Below, in pieces: positions 54,417 through 63,533 of a stretch of DNA of 64,000 nucleotides. The translations under genes and the position numbers were made by a program. How positions within the stretch are numbered: position 1 is the stretch's first letter; every line of letters starts with the position of its first letter. Location: the NCBI GenBank assembly GCA_020635795.1, contig JACJZD010000001.1:1063001-1127000 (forward strand), read 5' to 3'. The notes beneath the pieces are model-generated. The model was not told where the DNA came from. It did not search any database and was given only the letters and a program-made list of their open reading frames with translations. Source of the stretch: Flavobacteriales bacterium (GTDB lineage Bacteria > Bacteroidota > Bacteroidia > Flavobacteriales_E > Vicingaceae).

Positions 54417-55213
54417 TCCAAAATATCGCTTAATTTTTCATGATAAAGATGAAACGTATTTAAGTTGCTATGTGAACCATTTTTAATGGTAATCAATTCA
54501 ATGTTTTTTGATAATTGAACCAATCGTTCACTGGAATTGTATGGAACAGTTTCATCTTCTGTTCCATGAAAGATGTAAATCGGAATTTTTAATTCGGGCA
54601 ACAATTTGTTGATTTTGAATTTATAATGGAGAAGGATAGAATTAGGCAAGTAGGGGTAATGAAACTTAGAGACATCATAAAAATTAAAATAGGGTGTTTC
54701 TAGAATTAACATTTTAGGATTGTTTTCGTGTGCTAAACGAGTAGCAATACCTGTGCCTAGTGAAGTTCCATAGATGATTATATCACGTTCTTTATAGTCG
54801 TAAAGTAACTTTTTGTAAATCATCAAGGCATCAGCCATAATCATTTTTTCATTTTTTACTTTACCTGTACTTTTTCCAAAGCCTCTATAATCATACATCA
54901 AAATATCATAACCACGACTAGTAAAATCAATAGCTCGTACACCCCAATACTCAAGATTGTCGGCGTTTCCGTGGTGGTAATAAACTATTCCTTTTGCTTT
55001 TAAATTTGTTTTAAAAAGCAGCGCATTAATAGTTTTACCGTCTTCTGTAGTGTAGTTTATCTCAGTAAATGCGGGTTCAAATTTAAACAAGTGTTTTTGC
55101 GACAGCTTTAAAGGATGAAAAATTAACCGCTCCTGAAAAACATATAATGCAATACCTAAGCTAATTACAACAGCTGGCAAAATAATTGATAAGTATAGAA
55201 TAAAGGTATTCAA
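54413..55213 (-). CDS. Membrane-anchored alpha/beta hydrolase
   Basis: A 266-residue protein with an N-terminal membrane helix (about 3-25) and an alpha/beta hydrolase domain. Motifs: YYHHGNADNLEYWG (oxyanion region), MYDYRGFGKSTG, nucleophile Ser in IIYGTSLGTGIATRLA, Asp in IFHGTEDETVPY and His in IKNGSHSNLNTF. It belongs to the BEM46/ABHD13-like serine hydrolase group; the substrate is unknown. It is convergent with prfC, and the stop codons share bases. Confidence 0.82.
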   Translation of the reverse strand: MNTFILYLSIILPAVVISLGIALYVFQERLIFHPLKLSQKHLFKFEPAFTEINYTTEDGKTINALLFKTNLKAKGIVYYHHGNADNLEYWGVRAIDFTSRGYDILMYDYRGFGKSTGKVKNEKMIMADALMIYKKLLYDYKERDIIIYGTSLGTGIATRLAHENNPKMLILETPYFNFYDVSKFHYPYLPNSILLHYKFKINKLLPELKIPIYIFHGTEDETVPYNSSERLVQLSKNIELITIKNGSHSNLNTFHLYHEKLSDILD

Positions 55214-55239
55214 GTTAAAAGTTTGTTAAAATACTTGTG

Positions 55240-55273
55240 TTGACTGTTAAAGCCAATTATATCATTAAATTTG
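55240..55273 (+). promoter_or_regulatory. Possible promoter of the redox operon
   Basis: TAAATTTG at 55266-55273 is a perfect -7 box; TTG at 55240-55242 lies 23 bases upstream, at the long end of the usual range. The ATG follows at 55300. Confidence 0.45.
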
Positions 55274-55299
55274 AAACACTAAATAATTTTTATAAAGTT

Positions 55300-56760
55300 A
55301 TGAAGAAACTATTAGTTATTGCAATCATTTCGAGCTTTTGTTTAACTGCATTGGCAGGTAACGATGGCTACAAAATCAAAATTAAATTTAAAGGGTTAAA
55401 AGATAGTACCGTTTATTTAGGTAATTATTTTGGCAACAAACAATATTATAAAGACACCGCCAAAATAGATGCAAACGGTATGTGTGTGTTCGAAGGTAAA
55501 GAGCCCTTACCTGGAGGGATGTATACAATTATTTACAACAATATGCAGTTGTTTGAATTGGTTGTAACAGAACCTTTTATTGAATTAGAGACGGATACCT
55601 TAAACTATGTGAAGAACATGGTAATTAAGAAGTCAGAAGAAAATAAAATTTTCTTTAAGAATATGTTGTTTATTGGGGATAAACAGCAAAAAATGATGGA
55701 ATTACAGAGTAAAATGAATGATGAAAAGACTCCAGAAGCGGAAAAAAAGGAAATACAAGCTCAGTTGGATAGAATCAATGAAGAGGTGATAAAATTTAGA
55801 AGTGATATAATGGTAAATTATCCAAATTCATTTGTTACGGCAACTTTTAAAGCAATGAAAGAACCAGAAATTCCTGAGTTTTCAGAAGAGAAAAATGACT
55901 CTATTATTCGATATAAGAAGTACTATTACTTTAAAGATCATTTTTGGGATGAATTTGACTTTAAAGATGATCGATTGATGAGAACTCCAATTTATCACAA
56001 TAAATTAGAGAAGTATTTCAATAAAATTGTTTTACAACACCCTGATTCTATAAATGCAGAAGCAGATAAAATAATATCTAAAACTACTTTTGGTTCAGAA
56101 ATTTATAAATATACCGTTCATTACGTTACCAATACGTTTGAGAAATCTAAATTTATGGGAATGGATGCTGTTTTTGTACACATGGCATTAAAATATTATA
56201 CGCACGAATTGGCATTTTGGGTAGATTCTGCACAAATAGAAAAAATACAAGAAAGAGCTAAAATACAAGAACCTTTGTTGATAGGTAAAAAAGCCATCAA
56301 CTTAAGTTTATTAGATACTGCTGGTGTTTGGCAAAGCATGTATAAAATTCCTACGGAGTTAACTATACTTGTTTTTTGGGACCCAGAGTGTGGACACTGT
56401 AAAAAAGAACTACCTAAATTGGCAGAATATTTCGAGAAAATTAGAAAAAATAATAGTGTTTCGGTTTATGCAGTAAGCTCTGACCATAACGATGCTTGGA
56501 AAAAATTTATTAGAGACAATAAATTAGATTTTATCAATGTAGCTGTTCCACAAGAGGTTTATAAAGACCAAATGAAGGTAAATGAATACGTTTTAGGCGG
56601 TTATACTGATGTAAAAAGTTTGAACTATTCTACCACCTACGATATTTTTACAACGCCCCAAATTTATTTGTTGGATAAAGATAAAACGATTGTTGGTAAA
56701 AAATTAGATACAGAATTGTTACAACAGGTTTTAGAACAACGTTTTAAAATTAAAGAATGA
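55300..56760 (+). CDS. Exported TlpA-like thioredoxin-fold protein with DUF4369-like N-terminus
   Basis: A 486-residue secreted protein. Signal peptide MKKLLVIAIISSFCLTALA; an N-terminal beta domain (about 22-120) with KIKFKGLKDSTVYLGNYFG, which matches the DUF4369 style; a helical middle (about 120-330); and a C-terminal thioredoxin fold with VFWDPECGHCKKELPKL, where the redox Cys pair is C364/C367, plus a cis-Pro in TTPQIYLLDKDK. It probably reduces disulfides or haem ligands in the periplasm. The SCO gene overlaps its end by four bases. I chose the ATG that gives the signal peptide, not the upstream GTG at 55237. Confidence 0.85.
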   Translation: MKKLLVIAIISSFCLTALAGNDGYKIKIKFKGLKDSTVYLGNYFGNKQYYKDTAKIDANGMCVFEGKEPLPGGMYTIIYNNMQLFELVVTEPFIELETDTLNYVKNMVIKKSEENKIFFKNMLFIGDKQQKMMELQSKMNDEKTPEAEKKEIQAQLDRINEEVIKFRSDIMVNYPNSFVTATFKAMKEPEIPEFSEEKNDSIIRYKKYYYFKDHFWDEFDFKDDRLMRTPIYHNKLEKYFNKIVLQHPDSINAEADKIISKTTFGSEIYKYTVHYVTNTFEKSKFMGMDAVFVHMALKYYTHELAFWVDSAQIEKIQERAKIQEPLLIGKKAINLSLLDTAGVWQSMYKIPTELTILVFWDPECGHCKKELPKLAEYFEKIRKNNSVSVYAVSSDHNDAWKKFIRDNKLDFINVAVPQEVYKDQMKVNEYVLGGYTDVKSLNYSTTYDIFTTPQIYLLDKDKTIVGKKLDTELLQQVLEQRFKIKE

Positions 56761-57401
56761 AGAGATTAATTCCAGCAGCGGCTATTGTTGTTATAGGAAT
56801 GGTTGTCGCTTATTTTTTAATTAAGCCTAAGGTACTACCAGTATTTAATCCATCCGATATCAACCCAAAGTTGGTTGATGAATCGGTGCAAGGGGTAACT
56901 AAATTGCATCGAGTGGGTGCGTTTAGTTTAATCAATCAAGAGGGTAAAACCATTACTGAAAAAGATTACCAAGACAAAATTTATGTAACCGATTTCTTTT
57001 TTGTTACCTGCCCAACCATTTGCCCAAAAATGACCAAACAAATGTTTCGTGTTTACAGTGAGTTTAAATCGAATAACGATGTGTTGTTTTTATCACATAC
57101 CGTTATGCCCGAAAACGATTCGGTACCTGTTTTAAGTGAATATGCTAAAAAACACAACATTGATGCAAGCAAATGGAATTTAGTAACTGGCGATAAAAAA
57201 CAGATTTATGATTTAGCCCGTAAAACCTACTTTGCAGCAATAACAGAAGGCGATGGAGGAGTAGATGATTTTATACATACCGAAAATTTTGTGTTGATTG
57301 ATAAGGAAAAACGAATAAGAGGTTTTTACGATGGAACATCAGAAAATGACGTGGACAGACTAATTAACGACATTAATACGTTATTAAATGAATATGATTA
57401 A
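56757..57401 (+). CDS. SCO1/SenC family copper chaperone
   Basis: A 214-residue thioredoxin-fold protein anchored by an N-terminal membrane helix (about 5-25). The copper site is visible: C85 and C89 in FFVTCPTICPKM, and H174 in DDFIHTENFVLID. SCO proteins deliver copper to the CuA centre of cytochrome c oxidase or handle thiol redox. Its ATG overlaps the TlpA-like stop (ATGA), which suggests the two act together in metal-centre assembly. Confidence 0.9.
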   Translation: MKRLIPAAAIVVIGMVVAYFLIKPKVLPVFNPSDINPKLVDESVQGVTKLHRVGAFSLINQEGKTITEKDYQDKIYVTDFFFVTCPTICPKMTKQMFRVYSEFKSNNDVLFLSHTVMPENDSVPVLSEYAKKHNIDASKWNLVTGDKKQIYDLARKTYFAAITEGDGGVDDFIHTENFVLIDKEKRIRGFYDGTSENDVDRLINDINTLLNEYD

Positions 57402-57462
57402 AATGTCATAGTGAGCTTGTTGAACTATTGTTAATAGCATCTTTACAATTAGATTTAAAATT

Positions 57463-57822
57463 ATGAACAGATACCTAAAAATACTTTCGCTTATTGTTTT
57501 AGTTATAGGATTGATGCCTATATACTCGTGTAGTAAAAAATTAGACCAAAACAACATGTTTCAGGGGAGAACTACCCGAAACAAAAAAATGGGACACTAC
57601 GATACTGGTGTTAGACGAAACAAACCCATGAGCGTACAATTGGCAGATGATTTAAGAAAAGAAAACAAAGACGCTACCAACCCACGAAAAGCAGCTAAAA
57701 AGGAAGAAAAAGAATTGCAAAAGAAAAAAGCCATTTCTCAAAAAGCTAGAGCCAAACACAATAAAAAAACACGTGTAAAAGTTAAAACAACAAAAGGTGC
57801 TGCTACTGGTGGAGGGAATTAA
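57463..57822 (+). CDS. Small basic lipoprotein of unknown function
   Basis: A 119-residue protein with a hydrophobic N-terminus and lipobox-like IYSC giving Cys near 23. The mature part is very rich in Lys and Arg (KKEEKELQKKKAISQKARAKHNKK) and ends in GAATGGGN. No domain is recognisable. Such a strongly basic lipoprotein could bind nucleic acid, lipopolysaccharide or an acidic partner, but that is guesswork. Three bases separate it from the M28 peptidase gene. Confidence 0.6.
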   Translation: MNRYLKILSLIVLVIGLMPIYSCSKKLDQNNMFQGRTTRNKKMGHYDTGVRRNKPMSVQLADDLRKENKDATNPRKAAKKEEKELQKKKAISQKARAKHNKKTRVKVKTTKGAATGGGN

Positions 57823-57825
57823 ATA

Positions 57826-58743
57826 ATGAAGTTCATACTACTAATAATTTTTTCGAGTGTCCTAAACCGGTCAGGCTTTGCGAACAATCAAGTTGATACC
57901 TCTCAGATTAAAAATCATTTAATTGCTATCACAAAGACAAATGGGTATAGAAATTATAAAAATGTCGAGTTATTAAATAATACTGCAGATTATATTTTCA
58001 ATCATTTTCAGAAGTACGCCGATACTGTCTATTTTCAAGAATATATTGTCGATAAAATAACCTATAAAAATGTAATCTGTTCATTTGGAATTGAAAAATT
58101 AAAGACAATTGTTGTAGGAGCTCATTACGACGTATGTGGAAACCAAGAAGGTGCAGATGACAATGCAAGTGGAATTGTTGGTCTTCTTCAATTAGCTAAA
58201 GAGCTGAGTGGAAAAGAATTAAATCACAAAATAGAATTAGTAGCTTATACTATAGAAGAGCCTCCGTATTTTCGAACTGAATTTATGGGGAGTTATGTTC
58301 ATGCAAAATCATTGATTGATAATAATGTTGATGTTTATGGTATGGTTTCATTAGAAATGATTGGATACTTTAAAGAAGAAAAAAGAACACAATCTTATCC
58401 TCTTGGTATTTTATCATTATTTTATGGGAATAGGGGAAATTATATAACTTTAGTAAATAAGTTTGGAAAAGGTTCTTTTGCAAGAAGGTTTTCTAAAGAA
58501 TTTAAAAAAACTAAAATAATAAATACAAAAAAGTTTACTGGACCAAAATCATTGCCAGGAATAGATTTTTCTGATCATTTAAATTATTGGAAATTTGGAT
58601 TTAGTTCCTTAATGATAACTGATACGGCATTCTATAGGAATAAGAATTATCACGAAAAAACAGATGTGCTTGAATCTTTAGATTTTTCAAAAATGGGATT
58701 AGTTATTGACGGAGTTCTAAAGTCACTACTGGAATTAAAATAA
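57826..58743 (+). CDS. M28 family zinc peptidase
   Basis: A 305-residue exported metallopeptidase. A signal peptide is followed by the M28 metal-site sequence order: VVGAHYDVCG (first His and Asp), GADDNASGIVGLLQLA (bridging Asp), AYTIEEPPYF with the catalytic Glu, an Asp/Glu-containing VSLEMIGYF and the final His in NKNYHEKTDVLESLD. It is an aminopeptidase-like enzyme; substrate unknown. Its stop is one base from the stop of the convergent PgpH-like gene. Confidence 0.87.
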   Translation: MKFILLIIFSSVLNRSGFANNQVDTSQIKNHLIAITKTNGYRNYKNVELLNNTADYIFNHFQKYADTVYFQEYIVDKITYKNVICSFGIEKLKTIVVGAHYDVCGNQEGADDNASGIVGLLQLAKELSGKELNHKIELVAYTIEEPPYFRTEFMGSYVHAKSLIDNNVDVYGMVSLEMIGYFKEEKRTQSYPLGILSLFYGNRGNYITLVNKFGKGSFARRFSKEFKKTKIINTKKFTGPKSLPGIDFSDHLNYWKFGFSSLMITDTAFYRNKNYHEKTDVLESLDFSKMGLVIDGVLKSLLELK

Positions 58744-58744
58744 A

Positions 58745-60799
58745 TTATTTAGGGTATTCCACTCGAACATGGTAAATGTTCATCAGTTTTTTAATAAACA
58801 GTTTTTTTACTACTGTAACATCTTTAAAGGTAATATCGGTATTAATAAACTGGTTTTCTCTTACCTGAGCATCTAAAATATTGGTTACCAAATCGGTTAT
58901 GGTTTCTAAGGTATAGGTTTTTAAACTTCTCGAAGCGGCTTCAACACTATCCGCCATCATTAAAATAGCGGTTTCTTTATTAAACGGAATAGGGCCAGGG
59001 TATTGAAAAATTTCATCATCAATATTCAAATCGGGGTTATCGGCAGCAAACAAACGTAAAAAATACTGTGTTTTTGAGGTTCCGTGGTGCGTTCTAATAA
59101 AATCAATAATTTGTTCGGGCAATTGGTGTTTTTTAGCAATTTCAACACCGTTAATTACATGGCTAATAATAATGGTAGCACTTTCTTCATAGCTTAAATC
59201 GTCGTGTGGGTTTATGCCCGACGATTGATTTTCGATAAAATATGCAGGAGCCAACATTTTACCAATATCGTGATACAGCGCACCTGTACGAACCAAAAGT
59301 GGATTTCCACCAATTGCTCTACTGGCTTCTTCGGCAAGATTCGCAACTTGTAAAGAGTGCTGGAACGTTCCTGGTGCTTTTAGGTTTAGTTCACGTAAAA
59401 GTTTGTTGTTGGTATCCGATAATTCTAACAAAGTAACATCCGAAATGTAACCAAAAATCTTTTCCAACACATAAATAAAAGGGTAAGAAAAAACCGTTAA
59501 ACCAGCACTTATCGCAAACCAATTTAAGTTTTTCCAGTTTATGGAGTAAATAGAGCCCTCTTGAATAATAGAAAAGCCAATAAAAATTAACGAGTAGGCA
59601 ATAAAAATGGTTAAGGCGGTAAAAAACAATTCCGAGCGTTTGTTTACATTTAAAATGGTAAACAATGCAATAATACCCGCTACAATTTCAATCAATACAA
59701 ATTCAAAAGGGTTGGGTACAATAAAACTGACAATGAAAATGGTGATTACATATACAAACAAGGCAATTCGGTTTCCAAAAAATGTTCGAATCAAAATAGG
59801 TAAGGAACAAAAAGGAATTAAATACACGTTAAGGCTCGAAAACTTTAACACCAACAAGGTGAGCAGTAAAAAACCAACCATTACTAAGGTTAAGAAAACA
59901 ATGTCTTTATTGTCGTAAAACACTTTGTTTGATACGTTTTTTAGAAAAACAAAAAGTGTATAAAATATGATGAAAATGATAATAAACTGACCAATTAAAA
60001 TCCAAACAAAAGAAGTGTTGCTACCCAACTTTGTTTCGTAATCGTTTTTTAGCGACTCCAAAATCAAGAATTTTTTGTCGTTAATAACCTCGCCTGTACT
60101 AATAATTTTTTGTCCGTTTAAAACACCTCCACGAGTTGTAGAAATGTTTTTTAAATCGTTGTTAAGTTGGTCGTTGGTTAGTTTTGCGTCGTAAATTACA
60201 TTTTCGTGTAAACAACTTTTTATTAAATCAATAACCGCAGAATCAATGGTGTTATACTCTTTACTGATGTTATCAAAAGCTTCGGATTTAGTAAGTAAAT
60301 CGCTAAAAGCAAACTCTTCACCAATATTTTGTTCGTTTAAAAGTAAAACAGGGTGGTTCTCTTTAATGTTAACTAAATCGCTTGAGGGTTCATAAATACC
60401 AATGTTGTAAGTTTGATGCAGTATTTTAGTTCCAATATTTAAAAAGGCTGGTTTATTTGATTTAATGTTTACATTGTTAGTTGCCAACTCATTTAATTTT
60501 ACGTTAAAATCGCTTAACGATAATTTCTCCACATCTAATCTTCTTTTAAAATAGAGTAGGTGAGAGGCTTTTAATTGAGTTTTTTCTTTTTCAATATCTT
60601 TTTTTGATTTTAAAATAGCAAAATCAAAAGGAGCATATAAATCTTGATGAGCCCAAGCTTTGTTTTTTTGAAACTCGTATTTGAATTTTCCTTCACGCGG
60701 AAACAAGAATACAACAAGGGTAATTGCAGCTAAAAATATCAACAGCTTTAAAATAAACTCGTGTTTATCTCTTACTTTATTTAATAACTTATCCGACAT
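58745..60799 (-). CDS. PgpH-like 7TM HD-domain phosphodiesterase
   Basis: A 684-residue membrane protein. A membrane helix near 17-35, then an extracytoplasmic domain (about 40-265), a bundle of about seven helices (about 270-455), and a cytoplasmic HD domain with ALYHDIGKMLAPAYF near 510 and IRTHHGT. This is the 7TMR-HDED plus HD order of PgpH, which hydrolyses cyclic di-AMP in Firmicutes and Bacteroidota relatives. A role in osmotic and cell-wall balance follows from that family. No diadenylate cyclase gene is present in the window. Confidence 0.9.
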   Translation of the reverse strand: MSDKLLNKVRDKHEFILKLLIFLAAITLVVFLFPREGKFKYEFQKNKAWAHQDLYAPFDFAILKSKKDIEKEKTQLKASHLLYFKRRLDVEKLSLSDFNVKLNELATNNVNIKSNKPAFLNIGTKILHQTYNIGIYEPSSDLVNIKENHPVLLLNEQNIGEEFAFSDLLTKSEAFDNISKEYNTIDSAVIDLIKSCLHENVIYDAKLTNDQLNNDLKNISTTRGGVLNGQKIISTGEVINDKKFLILESLKNDYETKLGSNTSFVWILIGQFIIIFIIFYTLFVFLKNVSNKVFYDNKDIVFLTLVMVGFLLLTLLVLKFSSLNVYLIPFCSLPILIRTFFGNRIALFVYVITIFIVSFIVPNPFEFVLIEIVAGIIALFTILNVNKRSELFFTALTIFIAYSLIFIGFSIIQEGSIYSINWKNLNWFAISAGLTVFSYPFIYVLEKIFGYISDVTLLELSDTNNKLLRELNLKAPGTFQHSLQVANLAEEASRAIGGNPLLVRTGALYHDIGKMLAPAYFIENQSSGINPHDDLSYEESATIIISHVINGVEIAKKHQLPEQIIDFIRTHHGTSKTQYFLRLFAADNPDLNIDDEIFQYPGPIPFNKETAILMMADSVEAASRSLKTYTLETITDLVTNILDAQVRENQFINTDITFKDVTVVKKLFIKKLMNIYHVRVEYPK

Positions 60800-60947
60800 T
60801 AAATTGCAAATTAAAAAGTAAAAGTAATTCTAAAAGTTTTACCCTTAATAATCAAAAGTAAATTAATGTTTTTTTGTTTAGACATTTAACTTGAAATACC
60901 TAACTTCGTAACGCTAAAAAAAGTAAGGAATTTAAACCAAAAAAAGT

Positions 60948-62123
60948 ATGAAAGAAGTATATATTATAGCCGCAGCAAGAACTCCAATAGGTAGTTTTAT
61001 GGGAAGTTTATCAACTGTTGAAGCAACAAAATTAGGAGCAGCTGCAATTAAAGGAGCTATTAAAAAAGCAAACATAAGTGTTGATGTTGTTGATGAAGTG
61101 TTTATGGGTAATGTACTTCAAGCTAATTTAGGACAAGCTCCTGCTCGTCAGGCAGCTATTTTTGCTGGTTTAAATCAAAATGTACCTTGTACTACAGTAA
61201 ATAAAGTGTGTGCTTCGGGTATGAAAGCAATTATGTTGGGTGCTCAAACCATTATGGCTGGCGATAACAATTGTGTTGTGGTTGGTGGTATGGAAAACAT
61301 GAGTATGGTTCCTCACTATTACAACGCTAGAAATGGTGTTAAACTAGGTGATATTAAGTTGGTTGACGGAATGGTTAAAGATGGTTTAACGGATGTTTAC
61401 AACAGAGTACACATGGGTGTTTGTGCCGAAAAATGTGCAACAGAAAAAAAGATAAGTAGAGAAGAGCAAGATAATTTTGCGATAGAATCATATAAAAGAT
61501 CTGCAGCAGCTTGGGATGCTGGTAAATTTAACGAAGAGGTCGTTCCAGTAGAAGTTCCTCAACGTAAAGGTGATGCCATCATTGTTTCAAAAGATGAAGA
61601 GTATTTGAATGTTAGAATGGATAAAATTCCAGCATTAAGCCCTGTTTTTGATAAAGAAGGAACGGTAACTGCTGCAAATGCTTCAACATTAAACGACGGT
61701 GCTTCCGCACTCATTTTAATGAGTAAAGAAAAAATGGAAGAATTGGGATTAAAAGCTCTTGCTAAAATTGTAAACTATGCTGATGCTGCTCAAGCACCTG
61801 AGTGGTTTACAACTTCTCCAACATTGGCAGTAAATAAAGCGTTAGAAAAAGCAAAATTAACGGTTGATAATATTGATTATTGGGAATTGAATCAAGCCTT
61901 TTCTGTTGTAGGTATAGCAAATACTAGAATGTTAAACTTAAATCCTGCAAAAGTAGATGTAAATGGTGGAGCTGTAGCTTTAGGACACCCACTTGGAAAC
62001 TCAGGCTCAAGAATTATTGTCACCTTAATTAACGTGTTAAAACAAAATGGAGGTAAGTTAGGTGCAGCAGGTATTTGTAATGGTGGAGGCGGAGCTTCTG
62101 CTTTAATTATAGAAAACATATAA
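60948..62123 (+). CDS. Acetyl-CoA C-acetyltransferase (thiolase)
   Basis: A 391-residue biosynthetic-type thiolase (AtoB/ThlA style) that condenses or cleaves acetoacetyl-CoA; cytoplasmic. The nucleophile is C88 in NKVCASGMKA; GGMENMSMVP, the catalytic His in GHPLGNSGSR near 347, and the second Cys in GICNGGGGAS near 377 complete the site. Length is typical. It stands alone and is followed by a GC-rich repeat. Whether it serves fatty-acid breakdown, amino-acid catabolism or the mevalonate route is not shown here. Confidence 0.93.
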   Translation: MKEVYIIAAARTPIGSFMGSLSTVEATKLGAAAIKGAIKKANISVDVVDEVFMGNVLQANLGQAPARQAAIFAGLNQNVPCTTVNKVCASGMKAIMLGAQTIMAGDNNCVVVGGMENMSMVPHYYNARNGVKLGDIKLVDGMVKDGLTDVYNRVHMGVCAEKCATEKKISREEQDNFAIESYKRSAAAWDAGKFNEEVVPVEVPQRKGDAIIVSKDEEYLNVRMDKIPALSPVFDKEGTVTAANASTLNDGASALILMSKEKMEELGLKALAKIVNYADAAQAPEWFTTSPTLAVNKALEKAKLTVDNIDYWELNQAFSVVGIANTRMLNLNPAKVDVNGGAVALGHPLGNSGSRIIVTLINVLKQNGGKLGAAGICNGGGGASALIIENI

Positions 62124-62163
62124 GCCTCCCCAACCCCTCCGAAGGAGGGGCTTGAGAAGAGGT
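62124..62163. repeat. GC-rich intergenic hairpin, dispersed repeat type C
   Basis: CCCCTCC (62134-62140), loop GAA, GGAGGGG (62144-62150), flanked by CCTCCCCAA and CTTGAGAAGAG. It is a GC-rich island just after the thiolase stop. There is no T run, so it is not a classical terminator; the sequence resembles short repeats scattered in many Bacteroidota genomes. Confidence 0.55.
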
Positions 62164-62256
62164 GAAAAAAAGAAATAAAATAATCTTAAGCATTTTTAGT
62201 GGGGCTTAGTTTAGAATTATAACTATTAACTTTTAACAATTAACCAATAACTCATT

Positions 62257-63039
62257 TTGAAATACGGAATTTGTCATTTAAGTGTTGTACCCTGTAGGTT
62301 TGAACCCTCTGATAGAAGCGAGATGGTTACACAATTACTTTTTGGCGAAACGGTTAAGATTTACGAAGAAAAAAAAGGGGATTGGCGTAGAATTAAAACT
62401 GCCTTTGATGATTACGATTGTTGGGTAGATAAAAAACAAATCACCGAAATACCTATTGAAGAGTTTGATGATATCAATGGTAAATCTAGAGTATTGAGCG
62501 GTGAATTGGTACATGTTATCCATAATAAATCTACAGAGGAATTTATTCCGATTGTTTTAGGTAGTTTTTTGCCAAACTACAATAAAAACAAAGTTTCATT
62601 TAACGTTACCGATTATATTTTTGATGGATTAACTTTTGATACATCAAAGGAAAGTTTAAAAAATAAATTGGTTGAGAATGCTTACTTGTATTTAAATACG
62701 CCATATTTGTGGGGAGGTCGTTCGCCTTTTGGAATTGATTGTTCAGGATTTACTCAGCTTTTATATAAATTAAATGGAGTAAAGTTACCTCGTGATGCAT
62801 CTCAACAGGCAAAAGTTGGACAGACCTTGAGTTTTGTTGAGGAGTCTGAAGCAGGCGATTTAGCTTTTTTTGATAACGAAGAGGGAAATATTATACATGT
62901 AGGAATGGTTCTAGAAAACAATAGAATTATCCACGCCTCTGGGAAAGTAAGAATAGACCGATTAGATCATCAAGGAATTTATAATGTTGATACCAATAAG
63001 TATTCTCATCGGTTAAGATTGATTAAAAAGATATTATAA
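62257..63039 (+). CDS. NlpC/P60 (C40) peptidoglycan endopeptidase
   Basis: A 260-residue cysteine peptidase that cuts peptide stems in peptidoglycan. The N-terminal half (about 1-130) is made of SH3-like modules (PCRFEPSDRSEMVTQLLFGE). The catalytic domain has LWGGRSPFGIDCSGFTQ with C162, H214 in IIHVGMVLEN, and a further polar His in IIHASGKV. The start codon is TTG, giving the family-like N-terminus KYGICHLSVVP; no signal peptide is visible, so export is not clear from sequence. A terminator follows. Confidence 0.88.
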   Translation: MKYGICHLSVVPCRFEPSDRSEMVTQLLFGETVKIYEEKKGDWRRIKTAFDDYDCWVDKKQITEIPIEEFDDINGKSRVLSGELVHVIHNKSTEEFIPIVLGSFLPNYNKNKVSFNVTDYIFDGLTFDTSKESLKNKLVENAYLYLNTPYLWGGRSPFGIDCSGFTQLLYKLNGVKLPRDASQQAKVGQTLSFVEESEAGDLAFFDNEEGNIIHVGMVLENNRIIHASGKVRIDRLDHQGIYNVDTNKYSHRLRLIKKIL

Positions 63040-63041
63040 AT

Positions 63042-63069
63042 AAAAAAACCAGCATTCGCTGGTTTTTTT
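63042..63069. terminator. Terminator of the NlpC/P60 gene
   Basis: AAAAAAACCAGC pairs with GCTGGTTTTTTT around ATTC; also usable by the convergent cysteine-repeat gene. Confidence 0.9.
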
Positions 63070-63089
63070 ATTTATAATATCAATGGTTT

Positions 63090-63419
63090 TTATTCGTCAC
63101 CAGTATTGGTTTTGTCTTTTACGCCTTCTTCCATTATAGCTCTGTCAGTATCATCACCTTCTTTTATAGGAGTAGCACAACATGCTTTTTTACAATCTTT
63201 AGCACATTTTTTTTCGTCTTTCTTTACGCAACATTCTTTTTTGCAATCCTTTTCACATTTTTTAGCATCTTTTTTTGCGCAACATTCCTTTTTGCAGTCT
63301 TTTTCACATTTTGTTGCTTTTTCGGTTGTAGCTTTAGTTGTTGCTTGTGCTTGAGCTGTGTTTGATGAAACTACAACAAATAAAAAAGCAGTAAGACATA
63401 ATACGATAAAATTTTTCAT
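63090..63419 (-). CDS. Secreted cysteine-repeat protein
   Basis: A 109-residue exported protein. The signal peptide ends near SNTAQAQA (about residue 26). After a short Thr/Lys linker come three tandem 17-residue units of the form KCxKDCKKxCCxKKDxK (residues about 37-86), giving 12 Cys in regular spacing and many Lys. The last 23 residues are acidic (GDDTDRAIMEEG). No metalloprotein family I can name matches. Metal binding or disulfide cross-linking in the periplasm is inferred from the spacing only. Confidence 0.75.
   Translation of the reverse strand: MKNFIVLCLTAFLFVVVSSNTAQAQATTKATTEKATKCEKDCKKECCAKKDAKKCEKDCKKECCVKKDEKKCAKDCKKACCATPIKEGDDTDRAIMEEGVKDKTNTGDE
63162..63311 (-). repeat. Three 51-base coding repeats in the cysteine-repeat protein
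   Basis: Three consecutive units of 17 codons, each with four Cys (C-x3-C-x3-CC). DNA copies are close (TTTTTTCGCAACATTC-like segments recur), suggesting fairly recent internal duplication. Confidence 0.8.
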
Positions 63420-63478
63420 AATTAAGATAGTTTAGTTTATAATTGGGTTAGTTCAATTTTTATGCCAAGGTAATAAAA

Positions 63479-63507
63479 AAAACCTCATAACTTAGTTATG
63501 AGGTTTT
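63479..63507. terminator. Terminator between the T9SS cargo gene and the cysteine-repeat gene
   Basis: AAAACCTCATAAC pairs with GTTATGAGGTTTT around a three-base loop. On the minus strand it ends the T9SS cargo gene. Confidence 0.88.
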
Positions 63508-63533
63508 AATTTTTAAAAGAGCTATACAGAATT

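Noticed and set aside
59607..59918. A 103-codon plus-strand open frame
   Set aside because: Antisense to the membrane part of the PgpH-like gene.
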